DNA from: Methanomicrobiales archaeon HGW-Methanomicrobiales-2
GTDB taxonomy: Archaea; Halobacteriota; Methanomicrobia; Methanomicrobiales; Methanoculleaceae
Assembly: GCA_002839645.1 (NCBI GenBank)
Contig: PGYL01000001.1
Location: forward strand, 1 to 64,000
DNA: 64,000 nucleotides
Direction: 5' to 3'
The notes under the pieces were generated by a model. That model was not told where the DNA came from and did no database searches. It worked only from the letters and a program-made list of their open reading frames with translations. Each line of letters begins with the position of its first letter. Positions within the stretch are counted from its first letter, which is position 1. Positions 52,967 through 61,236 of this stretch are shown in pieces. The translations under genes and the position numbers were made by a program.

Positions 52967-53256
52967 CGGGTAGTGCCCTACGAAACAACGGATCATAACG
53001 TTGTTGCGATCCCATCCGGGTATTCTCGATTGATTGCAACCCGGGGCACGGCTTTCCATGGGGCTGCGCACCTGGCGGTGCTCGAGCTCCGGATGTCCCA
53101 TCCATCGCAATCGCCATGACTGCCCCCGCCCCGCAGGAAGGGGGAGGAGGCCGGGTGGGGTGGGGTGGTGAGGCATGCGGATCTCCGCGCGAGACAGGGG
53201 AGGGGGAGACCCCCTCCGTCAGCCCCATCCCCCATGGCGATAGCCACCACGGTCCA
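52967..53256 (+). repeat. Dispersed repeat element, copy B
   Basis: About 290 bp matching the reverse complement of copy C almost throughout: it starts CGGGTAGTGCCCTACGAAACAAC, has GCTTTCCATGGGGCTGCGCACCTGGCGGTGCTCGAGCTCC, then CGCCATGACTGCCCCCGCC, the G-rich GGGGGAGGAGGCCGGGTGGGG block, GGGGAGGGGGAGACCCCCTCC and ends CATGGCGATAGCCACCACGGTCCA. It fills most of the gap between the two small paralogues. The remaining 53257-53459 is AT-richer, with a TATA-like GGTTTATCC near 53444. Confidence 0.85.
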
Positions 53257-53459
53257 CGGCATGAGGAGATGCTTGAGAAAAAAGGTCGAACTCAGGGGAA
53301 ATCTTCTCCCCGGGTTATTTTTTGTCATGAACCCGGGTTGGTGCGCAACGTAATTTCTGTCGGATCCTCTGAGACCAATTATCAGGTATATGCTGGAGCA
53401 CTACCTCGTGGCGGGGCCTCTTTGCACCCCTCCCTGCCGGGTCAGGTTTATCCGGGTGT

Positions 53460-53744
53460 ATGCAGTATGACCCTCGCATGCGTGAACAACTGCAGGTTGA
53501 TCGGGAGGAGCAGGAGGCCATGAAAGGCCGGGTCCGGGAGATGATCGCGGCAAACACCACGTACGATGGGATCCGGGAGGGCCTTGAGGGTCTCGGGTTC
53601 CGGGCGAAGGAGGACCGGCCCGCCCTTGCCCTCTGGGAGAACTCCGAGCACGAACTTTTCGTGATGGTCCATATGGACCCGGAGACCGGCGGGTTGCGCG
53701 ATTACGATGTGAAGACGTTTGAGGAGACGGAGGGGTTCGAGTAG
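53460..53744 (+). CDS. Small conserved protein, paralogue 2
   Basis: A 94-residue protein resembling the paralogue at 52655: shared helix MI...Y..IREGLEGLGFRAKED versus MI...YADIRTALQSLNFIPEQD, then a strand ALALWENSEHELFVMVHMD and final VKTFEETEG. The identity is modest but runs the whole length. Start uncertain: ATG 53460, 53478 (preferred by the TATA distance) or 53520 (good GGAGG). No function known. Confidence 0.7.
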   Translation: MQYDPRMREQLQVDREEQEAMKGRVREMIAANTTYDGIREGLEGLGFRAKEDRPALALWENSEHELFVMVHMDPETGGLRDYDVKTFEETEGFE

Positions 53745-53751
53745 TCGGGGC

Positions 53752-54195
53752 TCACGCCCGGCCCGGCGGCGGGTCCGCGAAGAGCGCGATGTACCCGCCG
53801 ATGAGCGCGGTGATGACGACGAGCAGGTAGACCGGGAGCGCAAACGTCTCGAATAAGGCAAAGAATTCGACCCCGGTGATCTCGCCCACGAGTGAGAAGA
53901 GCCGGAAGAGGAACATAACCAGGAATACGGCACCGACGGCACTGAAGATTGGGCCCGGGAGGTTCAGGGGAAAGGCCAGGGCGCCGAAGAGGTCGCCGAC
54001 GAGGAATAATACCGAGATCAGGATGAGCAGCCCGAGGTTGGCGTTGAGGAACGCGACGATCTGGAGGAAGACGGGGGTCTGGACGTAGCCGCCGGCCAGG
54101 ATGTTTAGGATGCCGAGCAGGATCAAAAAGACGACGAGCCCGATGACTCTTGAAATGAGGACGCCGAAGACCGATTCCTTTCTGCGCTCACCCAT
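53752..54195 (-). CDS. Four-helix membrane protein of unknown function
   Basis: A 147-residue protein with four hydrophobic segments (VIGLVVFLILLGILNILAGG ~16-36; LGLLILISVLFLVGDLFGAL ~54-73; IFSAVGAVFLVMFLFRLFSL ~82-102; LPVYLLVVITALIGGYIALF ~119-139) and short loops. No family I recognise. The charged N-terminus GERRKE suggests cytoplasmic orientation. The gene is convergent with the small paralogue. Confidence 0.72.
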   Translation of the reverse strand: MGERRKESVFGVLISRVIGLVVFLILLGILNILAGGYVQTPVFLQIVAFLNANLGLLILISVLFLVGDLFGALAFPLNLPGPIFSAVGAVFLVMFLFRLFSLVGEITGVEFFALFETFALPVYLLVVITALIGGYIALFADPPPGRA

Positions 54196-54224
54196 GCTAT
54201 CTCTCCAGGGAGGGCGCTCTCTCG

Positions 54225-55817
54225 TTATGGAGTTTTCGTTCCCGGCTCCGTCACCCGTGTCTGCGCCTGCTCGCGGACGAATGAGAGGAGGTAGTACGGC
54301 CCCCCGGCACCCCTGCCGGTCGTCCCGCTCGCCTTCCAGCCGCCGAAGGGCTGGGCACCGGGCCAGGCTCCCGTCGTCGCTCCGCCGCGCCGGTTGGCGT
54401 AGACGACCCCGAACCGGATCTCATCGAAGAAGCGCCTGACCTCCTCGGGGTCTTCTGCAAATATCCCGGCGGTCAGGCCGTAGTCTGTCGCGTTCGCGAG
54501 CTTGAGCGCCTCTTCAAGGGTCTCGAAGGTGCCGACGAGGAGGAGCGGGACGAAGAGCTCTTCTGCAAAGAGGCGGTGGTTGTGCGCAAGATCGGCGATG
54601 ACCGTGGGCCTGACGTAGACGCCCCGCCCATAAAGCCCCTCCTCGGTCACCGCCCCGCCGGCAACGAGCCTCCCCCCGTCCCTGAGCGCCTCCTCGACCG
54701 CCTCCTGGAAGGTCAGCCGTGCGTCGTCGTCGATCAGGGGGCCGTACGCGACCTCCCGCCGCCGGGGGTCGCCGACCTCCATCCGGTCCACCCGGTCGCG
54801 GAGCGCCTCGCAAAACCGCTCTGCAACCGACGAATGGACGTAGACCCGGGACGTGGCGCTGCACTTCTGGCCTGCAAACCCGAAGGCTGCCCGGGCCACT
54901 CCCTCGGCCGCTTTTGGGATATCGGCGCTGGCGGTGACGATCACCGGGTTCTTGCTCCCGAGCTCCGCTACCAGCGGCTTATGATAGGGCTGCACCGCGG
55001 CAACCTGCCGGTGCAGCCACGTCCCCACGGCCCGCGACCCGGTGAACGCGATCCCGGCAACGTCGGGGTGGGCTGCCACGACCTCGCCGAAGGGGCCTCC
55101 GGGCCCGGTCACCAGGTTGAGCGCACCGGGAGGGACCCCGTTCTCTGTAAAGAGCCGGTAGAGGTTCACCCCGGCAAGCGGCGTCTTGCTCGTCGGTTTG
55201 AAGACGACCGTGTTCCCGGTGAGGAGCGCTCCGGCGATCATGCCCGCGGCAAGCGCTATCGGGAAGTTGAACGGGGAGATGACCGCCCAGGCGCCGTAGG
55301 GCCGCATGACGCTCCGGCACTCCTCCCCGGGTGCCGGTGAGTGCATGGGAAAGATGTAGCCGTTGTTCTGCTCGTAGACCCCGCAGTAGTAGCGGAGCAT
55401 AGCAGCCGCCTCGCCGACCTCCGCCAGGGCCTCGAAGCGGGTCTTCCCCGCTTCAAAGGTCAGCAGCGCCGCGAGGGAGAAGAGCCGTTCCTCGATCGCA
55501 TCGGCCGTCTTCCTGACGATCCCGACCCGTTCCCGCCAGTCCTGCCGGCTCCACCCGAAAAAGGCCTCGTTTGCGGCGGCTATCGCCCCCCGGGCATGCT
55601 CTTCTCCCCCTTCGGGGAAGGTCCCGAGGAGGATGCCCGGGTCGATGGGCGACCGCGTCTCAAACTCCCGGGGGGCGGTGACCTCCCGGCCGCCGATGTA
55701 CATCGGGTGGCGCCCCCCGAGTTCCCGCTCGACCTCGAGCAGGGCGGCCTCATACTCGCCGTGAATACGCTCATCCGACTCAAGTGAGACATACGTGACG
55801 CTTCCTGACTCCTGCAT
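54225..55817 (-). CDS. Aldehyde dehydrogenase (P5C dehydrogenase-like)
   Basis: A 530-residue NAD(P)-dependent aldehyde dehydrogenase, closest in motif pattern to 1-pyrroline-5-carboxylate dehydrogenases. Present are WAVISPFNFPIALAAGMIAGAL, FKPTSKTPLAG, FTGSRAVGTW, AELGSKNPVIV (Glu base) and GFAGQKCSATSRVYV (catalytic Cys). It oxidises an aldehyde to a carboxylate; the substrate is not proven. ATG 55817 is preceded by GGGAGG. Divergent from the DNA ligase with a 94-bp gap. Confidence 0.88.
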   Translation of the reverse strand: MQESGSVTYVSLESDERIHGEYEAALLEVERELGGRHPMYIGGREVTAPREFETRSPIDPGILLGTFPEGGEEHARGAIAAANEAFFGWSRQDWRERVGIVRKTADAIEERLFSLAALLTFEAGKTRFEALAEVGEAAAMLRYYCGVYEQNNGYIFPMHSPAPGEECRSVMRPYGAWAVISPFNFPIALAAGMIAGALLTGNTVVFKPTSKTPLAGVNLYRLFTENGVPPGALNLVTGPGGPFGEVVAAHPDVAGIAFTGSRAVGTWLHRQVAAVQPYHKPLVAELGSKNPVIVTASADIPKAAEGVARAAFGFAGQKCSATSRVYVHSSVAERFCEALRDRVDRMEVGDPRRREVAYGPLIDDDARLTFQEAVEEALRDGGRLVAGGAVTEEGLYGRGVYVRPTVIADLAHNHRLFAEELFVPLLLVGTFETLEEALKLANATDYGLTAGIFAEDPEEVRRFFDEIRFGVVYANRRGGATTGAWPGAQPFGGWKASGTTGRGAGGPYYLLSFVREQAQTRVTEPGTKTP

Positions 55818-55911
55818 ACCAACCTCCCACAACCCGGTCCATAATAAAGTCCCCGTCGGACCGGATACCGCAACATTCATCTATCCCCCGGCAGTGAACA
55901 AACGGCTGACC

Positions 55912-57651
55912 GTGAAATTTGCAACCCTCACCGCCTGTTTTGAGAGGCTCGAAGCGACATCGTCCCAAAACGAGATGACCACGCTTCTCGCCCGGCTGCT
56001 CGCCGCGGCAACGCCGGACGAGATCGGGATCGTCTGCTACGTTGTGCTCGGAGCGATTGGTCCCGGCTACAGCGACGTAAACCTGGGCATCGGGGACCGG
56101 ACCACGGCGGCGGCGATCGCCCTTGCGGCCGGCACCGATCCTGCCCCGGTCGAGGCGGCGGCGCGGGAACTCGGCGACTACGGCGACGTCGCCGTCCGGC
56201 TGATCGCGACCCCCGCCACGGGGCCGCTCCCGGTCGCCGACGTCCACCGCGGCCTCGTCGAGATCGCCGGGGCATCCGGCCCGGGCTCGGTCGAAGTGAA
56301 GAAGAACGCCCTCGCGGCTCTCCTCACCGCCGCCACGCCCCCGGAGCGGCGTTACCTCTCGCGGCTTGCCGCGGGGGAGATGCGGCTCGGCGTCGGGGAG
56401 ATGACCCTCCTCGATGCGCTGGCGGAGGCGTTCCTGGGGTCGAAGGCAGAGCGCCCGGCCCTTGAACATGCCTACAACATCTCCTCCGATATCGGTCTCG
56501 TGGCCCGGATGCTTCTCGAGGAGGGCCTCCCCGGGGTGCAGGCGATCGCCGTCACCCTGCACCGCCCCATCCGGCCGATGCTCACCCAGCGGGTCGCCCG
56601 GATATCGGAGATCCTCGAACGGATCGGCTCTCCCGTCATCGCTGTCGAGGAGAAGTACGACGGCGAACGGATCCAGGCGCACAAGGACGGCGACGACGTC
56701 ACCCTCTTTTCGCGGCGGCTGACCGACGTCACCGGCCAGTACCCCGATATCGTCCGGCACGTCCGGCGCTCTATTAGCGTCGATACGGCGATCCTCGACG
56801 GCGAGGCGGTCGCGTTCGACCATGCGACCGGGACCTACCGGCCCTTCCAGACGCTGATGCGGCGGCGCCGGAAGCACCGGGTCAGCGAAGTCGCCGATGA
56901 GGTCCCGGCGACCTACCGGGCCTTCGACCTCCTCTATGCCGACGGCGAATCATACCTCTGCCGGAGTTACCCCGACCGGCGGGCGAGGCTCGAGGAGATC
57001 CTCGTCGGGGACGAGCACATATCTCCGGCGGGCCGCATCGTAACGGGGGATGCCGACGGGATCACGGCGTTCTATCTCTCCTGCATCGAGCGGGGACTTG
57101 AAGGGATCGTCTGCAAGTCGTGTGCAGAGGACTCGTTCTACCGGGCGGGGGCGCGGGAGTGGCAGTGGATCAAGTGGAAGAGCGATTACGCCCCCGGGAT
57201 CTCCGATACGCTCGATCTGGTCGTCATCGGCGCCAGCGCCGGGCGGGGGAAGCGGGCCGGGACCTACGGCTCGGTCCTCTGTGCCGCCTATAACCACGAG
57301 GAAGACCTCTTCCAGACGGTCTGCGGCATGGGGACGGGGTTCTCGGACGTTGACCTCGCGGACCTTCCCCGCCGGCTCGCCGGCGCGAGGGTGGACCGGC
57401 AGCCGGCGCGGGCGATGGTGAACCCGCAGGCGGCACCCGACTTCTGGTTTGAGCCGCGCTATGTCGTGGAGGTGCTGGGGCTCGAGATCACCCAGAGCCC
57501 GGTCCACACCTGCAACTGGGACCCGGAGCGGCGGCGTGGCCTCGCCCTCCGGTTCCCGCGGTTCGTCCGGTGGCGGGACGAGAAGGGTCCTGAAGAGGCG
57601 ACGACGGCCGCCGAGATCGCGGCCATCTTCCGCCGCCGGTGGGGGGTGTAA
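55912..57651 (+). CDS. lig: ATP-dependent DNA ligase
   Basis: A 579-residue archaeal DNA ligase. The first ~200 residues are the DNA-binding domain (FATLTACFERLEATSSQNEMTTLLARLL; AAGEMRLGVGEMTLLDAL), then motif I EEKYDGERIQAHK with the adenylated Lys, LDGEAVAF (III), GLEGIVCKS (IV) and WIKWKSDY (V), and an OB fold. The GTG start at 55912 gives the usual MKFATLTACFERLE N-terminus; earlier in-frame starts would add unrelated residues. It lies 4 bp upstream of a complete PolX. Confidence 0.93.
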   Translation: MKFATLTACFERLEATSSQNEMTTLLARLLAAATPDEIGIVCYVVLGAIGPGYSDVNLGIGDRTTAAAIALAAGTDPAPVEAAARELGDYGDVAVRLIATPATGPLPVADVHRGLVEIAGASGPGSVEVKKNALAALLTAATPPERRYLSRLAAGEMRLGVGEMTLLDALAEAFLGSKAERPALEHAYNISSDIGLVARMLLEEGLPGVQAIAVTLHRPIRPMLTQRVARISEILERIGSPVIAVEEKYDGERIQAHKDGDDVTLFSRRLTDVTGQYPDIVRHVRRSISVDTAILDGEAVAFDHATGTYRPFQTLMRRRRKHRVSEVADEVPATYRAFDLLYADGESYLCRSYPDRRARLEEILVGDEHISPAGRIVTGDADGITAFYLSCIERGLEGIVCKSCAEDSFYRAGAREWQWIKWKSDYAPGISDTLDLVVIGASAGRGKRAGTYGSVLCAAYNHEEDLFQTVCGMGTGFSDVDLADLPRRLAGARVDRQPARAMVNPQAAPDFWFEPRYVVEVLGLEITQSPVHTCNWDPERRRGLALRFPRFVRWRDEKGPEEATTAAEIAAIFRRRWGV

Positions 57652-57655
57652 CGGT

Positions 57656-59389
57656 ATGGAGCAGTACTCACGGTTGACCAACATCGAGGTCGCGGCGATC
57701 CTCTACGAGGTCGCCGACCTCCTCGAGATCAAGGGCGTCCGGTTCAAGCCGCAGGCATACCGGCGGGCGGCGCAGGCGATCGAGACCTTGCCGGAGGATA
57801 TCGGCATCATTGCAAAGGAAGGAGACCTCGATGAGGTCCCCGGGGTCGGCAGGGGTATCGCCGGAAAGATCCAGGAGATCGTCGAGACCGGCAGCCTCGC
57901 GTATCTCGCTTCCTTACGCGAGGAACTCCCGGAGGGCGTGCAGCACCTGACCGGGATCGAGGGGATCGGGCCGAAGAAGGCGATCGCGCTCTCCCGGGAA
58001 CTCGGTATCCGGACCGTCGACGACCTGGAGGCGGCGGCGTTGGCCGGCCGGATCCGCGACCTCCCTGGATTTGGGGAGAAGACCGAAGCGAACATCCTTG
58101 CGAGCATCCAGGTGAGCCGGACGGCAAAAGAGCGCCGGCTCCTCGGCTACATCCTGCCCGTCGCCCGGGATATCGAACGGCAGCTCGCGTCGCTCCCCTC
58201 TGTCGGGCAGGTGAGCCTCGCCGGATCGATACGCCGCAGAAAAGAGACGATCGGGGATGTCGACATCCTTGCGACCTCCTCGCGCCCTGAGGAGGTGATG
58301 GAGGTCTTTGCCACCCTCCCCGGGGTCTCGCGGGTCCTCGTCCGGGGGACGACGAAGACCTCGGTGGTGCTCGCGACCGGCATCCAGGTCGACCTCCGGG
58401 TGGTGGAGGACGTCCACTTCGGGGCCGCTCTCCAGTACTTCACCGGGTCAAAGGAGCACAACATCGCGCTCAGGAAACTCGCCATCGCGAGGAACTGGCG
58501 GTTGAACGAGTACGGGCTCCTCGACCTCGCAAGCGGCCGGGCGGTCGCCGGCGAGGACGAGGCGGGGGTCTACCGGGCCCTCGATCTCGCCTGGATCGAG
58601 CCGGAACTCAGGGAGGACCGCGGCGAGCTTGAGGCCGCACGGGCCGGGACCCTGCCCGACCTCGTCAGCTACGACTCGATCCGGGGCGACCTCCACGTCC
58701 ATACCCGCTGGAGCGAAGGCGCCCACTCCATCGAGGAGATGGCGGCGGCGGCGCAGGCGCTCGGCTACGAGTACATCGCCATCTGCGACCACGCAGAGAC
58801 CCTCCACATCGCCCACGGCCTCTCCCCAAAACGCCTGGCCGACCAGGTGCGTGAGATCGAGCGGATCAACCGGGCGGCTGAAGGCGACTTCACCGTCCTC
58901 TCCGGGACCGAGTGCAACATCGGCATGGACGGCACGATCGACCTCCCCGACAGCATCCTTGCCGACCTCGACGTGGTGGTCGCGAGCGTCCACTCCGGGT
59001 TCAAGCAGCCCGAGGGGGAGATGACGGAGCGGGTCATCACGGCGATGGGAAGCGAGCACGTCGATATCATCGGCCACCCGACGGGACGGATTCTTCTTGC
59101 GCGGGAGCCGTACCGGATCGATCTCGCTGCGGTCTTTGATGCCGCAGCAGCGCTCGGCACCCTGATGGAGATCAACGCGTTCCCGGGCAGGCTGGACCTC
59201 TCCGACGTCAACGCCCGTTCGGCCCGCGAGCATAACGTCCGGTTCTCGCTTGGTTCGGACGCGCACAACCGGGAGAACCTCCGGTACATGGAGTTCGGGG
59301 TCGCGACCGCCCGGCGGGGGTGGCTTACGCCGGACGATATCGTCAACACCCGCCCGCTTTCGGAGTTACCGGGGTTACTGAGGTCTTAG
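57656..59389 (+). CDS. polX: DNA polymerase X with intact palm and PHP domain
   Basis: A 577-residue family X polymerase: helix-hairpin-helix (VPGVGRGIAGKIQEI, IEGIGPKKAIALS), palm with SLAGSIRRRKETIGDVDIL (both metal Asp) and QVDLRVV (third Asp), then PHP with DLHVHTRWSEG, CDHAE, GTECNIG, SVHSG, GHPTGRI and SDAHN. All expected catalytic residues are visible, so both gap-filling and nuclease activities are predicted. With the ligase immediately upstream it makes a compact fill-and-seal repair pair, like PolX-ligase modules in base excision repair. Confidence 0.93.
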   Translation: MEQYSRLTNIEVAAILYEVADLLEIKGVRFKPQAYRRAAQAIETLPEDIGIIAKEGDLDEVPGVGRGIAGKIQEIVETGSLAYLASLREELPEGVQHLTGIEGIGPKKAIALSRELGIRTVDDLEAAALAGRIRDLPGFGEKTEANILASIQVSRTAKERRLLGYILPVARDIERQLASLPSVGQVSLAGSIRRRKETIGDVDILATSSRPEEVMEVFATLPGVSRVLVRGTTKTSVVLATGIQVDLRVVEDVHFGAALQYFTGSKEHNIALRKLAIARNWRLNEYGLLDLASGRAVAGEDEAGVYRALDLAWIEPELREDRGELEAARAGTLPDLVSYDSIRGDLHVHTRWSEGAHSIEEMAAAAQALGYEYIAICDHAETLHIAHGLSPKRLADQVREIERINRAAEGDFTVLSGTECNIGMDGTIDLPDSILADLDVVVASVHSGFKQPEGEMTERVITAMGSEHVDIIGHPTGRILLAREPYRIDLAAVFDAAAALGTLMEINAFPGRLDLSDVNARSAREHNVRFSLGSDAHNRENLRYMEFGVATARRGWLTPDDIVNTRPLSELPGLLRS

Positions 59390-59392
59390 GGA

Positions 59393-59848
59393 TTATCCGG
59401 TTGCCCGTTCCTGTCCGGCGCTGACGACATCCACGAGCTGGATCTCGAATATCAGGGGCTGCCCGGCCAGGGGATGGTTCGCGTCCAGCGTCACGGTCGA
59501 TTCCGAGACGTCGCTGACGACGACGACGGCTGCCTGGCCGTCAGGCTGCTGGACCTGGAGTTGCTGGCCCGGCTCGGGTTTGATCTCCTCGGGGAACTGC
59601 CCCCTGTCCACCGTAAGCGTCATATCCTCGCGACGTGGGCCGTATGCCTCTTCGGGCGAGATCGTCGCGGTCTTCTTCTCGCCCGGTTCCATCCCGATTA
59701 CGGCCTTCTCGAACCCCGGTATGATCTGCCCCTTGCCGATGGTGAACTCGATCGGTGCTTCTTCATCTGAGGTGTCAAAGACCGTGCCGTCTTCCAGCTT
59801 TCCGGTATAGTGTACCTTGACGGTATCGCCTTCCTTCGCCTGTGCCAT
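59393..59848 (-). CDS. FKBP-type peptidyl-prolyl cis-trans isomerase (SlyD-like)
   Basis: A 151-residue archaeal short FKBP. VHYTGKLEDGTVFDTS, then GKGQIIPGFEKAVIGMEPGEKK and an insert-in-flap stretch EEAYGPRREDMTLTVDRGQFP plus a beta tail NHPLAGQPLIFEIQLVDV. It catalyses prolyl isomerisation and acts as a folding helper. No metal-binding His-rich tail is present. Confidence 0.93.
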   Translation of the reverse strand: MAQAKEGDTVKVHYTGKLEDGTVFDTSDEEAPIEFTIGKGQIIPGFEKAVIGMEPGEKKTATISPEEAYGPRREDMTLTVDRGQFPEEIKPEPGQQLQVQQPDGQAAVVVVSDVSESTVTLDANHPLAGQPLIFEIQLVDVVSAGQERATG

Positions 59849-59993
59849 ACTGCTTCACCGGCGGGGTGGTGATCCCGGGTTCATATTTATGTGTGCCGGC
59901 CGGGCCCGGGCTGCCGGTGTTTGGCGCGATCTCCCGGCGTTCCGGGAGTTTGCAGGGAAGGGGAGGCGGTCCCCGGGCATGACTGCCTGCAAG

Positions 59994-60270
59994 TGGACCG
60001 TGGTGGCTATCGCCATTGGGGAGGGGGTCTCCCCCTCCCCTGTCTCCATCCTACAAATAGACATGTAACCCCCACCTCGCCCGGCCTCCGGCCTCCTCCC
60101 CCTTCCTGCAGGGCGGGGGCAGTCATGGCGATAAGCGACGTTCCGACAGGAACGGAGCTCGAGCACCGCCAGGTGCGCAGCCCCATGGAAAGCCGGGCCC
60201 CGGGCTGCAATCAATCGGGAACACCCGGATAGGATCTCAGATTATCAGTTGTTTCGTAGGGCACTACCCG
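59994..60270 (-). repeat. Dispersed repeat element, copy C
   Basis: About 277 bp homologous to copy B in the opposite orientation. On the plus strand it runs GGACCGTGGTGGCTATCGCCAT, then GGGGAGGGGGTCTCCCCCTCCCC (perfect palindrome), CACCTCGCCCGGCCTCCGGCC, CAGTCATGGCGATA, GGAGCTCGAGCACCGCCAGGTGCGCAG and CCATGGAAAGCCGGGCC, then the CGTAGGGCACTACCCG end. It begins 145 bp past the FKBP start and ends 6 bp before the FkbM stop codon. The rest of 59849-59993 has no gene. Confidence 0.85.
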
Positions 60271-60276
60271 GCTTTG

Positions 60277-60918
60277 TCACCTGCCGTTCTTCCGGACGGC
60301 GTGCAGGACTCCCATCACGCCCTTCACGTCATAGCCGGGCGTCCGGTCGATCTCAAAATCGTAACGCTCCCCGATGTAGTCGAGGAGCGCCCTGCTCACC
60401 GGCCCCCCGATCGGGGGCATGTGGAGCTCCATCTCGATGCGGCGCACTCCGTCGAGGTCTTCGGGCCGGATGGACCATTCCGCCCCCTCGCAGTCGCATT
60501 TCAGGAAGTCGCACCCTCCGGCCATGGCGGTGAACTCCCCCAGGGTATGGGTCGTCACGGTGACGGTCTCGCCCCCCCAGGCGATCCGCTCTGTGCCCCC
60601 GTCGCCGAGCGCCCCGCCGACCACCGTGACATTGGCGCCGTTCGTGCCGACGTTATCCCGGAGAGCCTCCGTGAGGACGGGTTCGACGGCCAGCACACGC
60701 CGCGACCGCCGGGCGGCACGGATGCAGAAAGCGCCCACGTTGGCCCCGATATCGAGGACGATATCATCCGGCCGGATGTCGTCGATGTGGTACTCGCCGA
60801 TGATATAGACCGCGTCGGCTCCCTGAGGCATCCTCCTGAAGGTTACGCCGTCGTGGGTGGTGACCGGAGGCGGGCACGGTAATTCGCCGCCCGGCACCAG
60901 GACGTGTTTTCTGAACAT
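60277..60918 (-). CDS. FkbM-family SAM-dependent methyltransferase
   Basis: A 213-residue methyltransferase. The SAM site is VLDIGANVGAFCIRAARRS (GxNxG), followed by VEPV, DFLKCDCEGAEW (FkbM family motif, KxDxEGxE-like) and a C-terminal IEMELHMP. These enzymes methylate O atoms of small or carbohydrate substrates; here the substrate is unknown. The gene is monocistronic and ends 6 bp before repeat copy C. Confidence 0.87.
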   Translation of the reverse strand: MFRKHVLVPGGELPCPPPVTTHDGVTFRRMPQGADAVYIIGEYHIDDIRPDDIVLDIGANVGAFCIRAARRSRRVLAVEPVLTEALRDNVGTNGANVTVVGGALGDGGTERIAWGGETVTVTTHTLGEFTAMAGGCDFLKCDCEGAEWSIRPEDLDGVRRIEMELHMPPIGGPVSRALLDYIGERYDFEIDRTPGYDVKGVMGVLHAVRKNGR

Positions 60919-61156
60919 GACTCCGGATAACGTTAGGATTTTGGCCTATTTGGGCGTTTCTCTCCCGGATTCCGGTGGCGCTTTCTCCTATCGGAGCCCT
61001 TGCGCTCCCCCGTCCTGGAGCGTCCGGAGGGCTCAGAATCCTGTCACGTTATTAACTCTTTTCGCCTTGTTCGTCCGGAAGTTGCACGGCCCGAATCCAC
61101 ATCTGACACATATACGTGGCTTTATGAGTGGAAAAACCCGAAAAAAGATTTATTTT

Positions 61157-61174
61157 CCTATAAATATATTTATC
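61157..61174 (+). promoter_or_regulatory. TATA box of the TreT-like gene
   Basis: CCTATAAATATATTTATC is a strong archaeal promoter element, ~63 nt before ATG 61237; a start near 61190 leaves a ~47-nt leader with GGGGAG. The rest of the 318-bp gap after the FkbM gene (60919-61156) has no ORF. Confidence 0.6.
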
Positions 61175-61236
61175 AATGAGTGGGTACAGATGCTGTATGT
61201 AGTAAGTCTACAGAATCTTTTGAGGGGAGAACTGCG

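Noticed and set aside
21374-60270. Insertion sequence for the dispersed element
   Set aside because: No transposase ORF in any copy and no clear target-site duplication; a non-autonomous or RNA element fits better.
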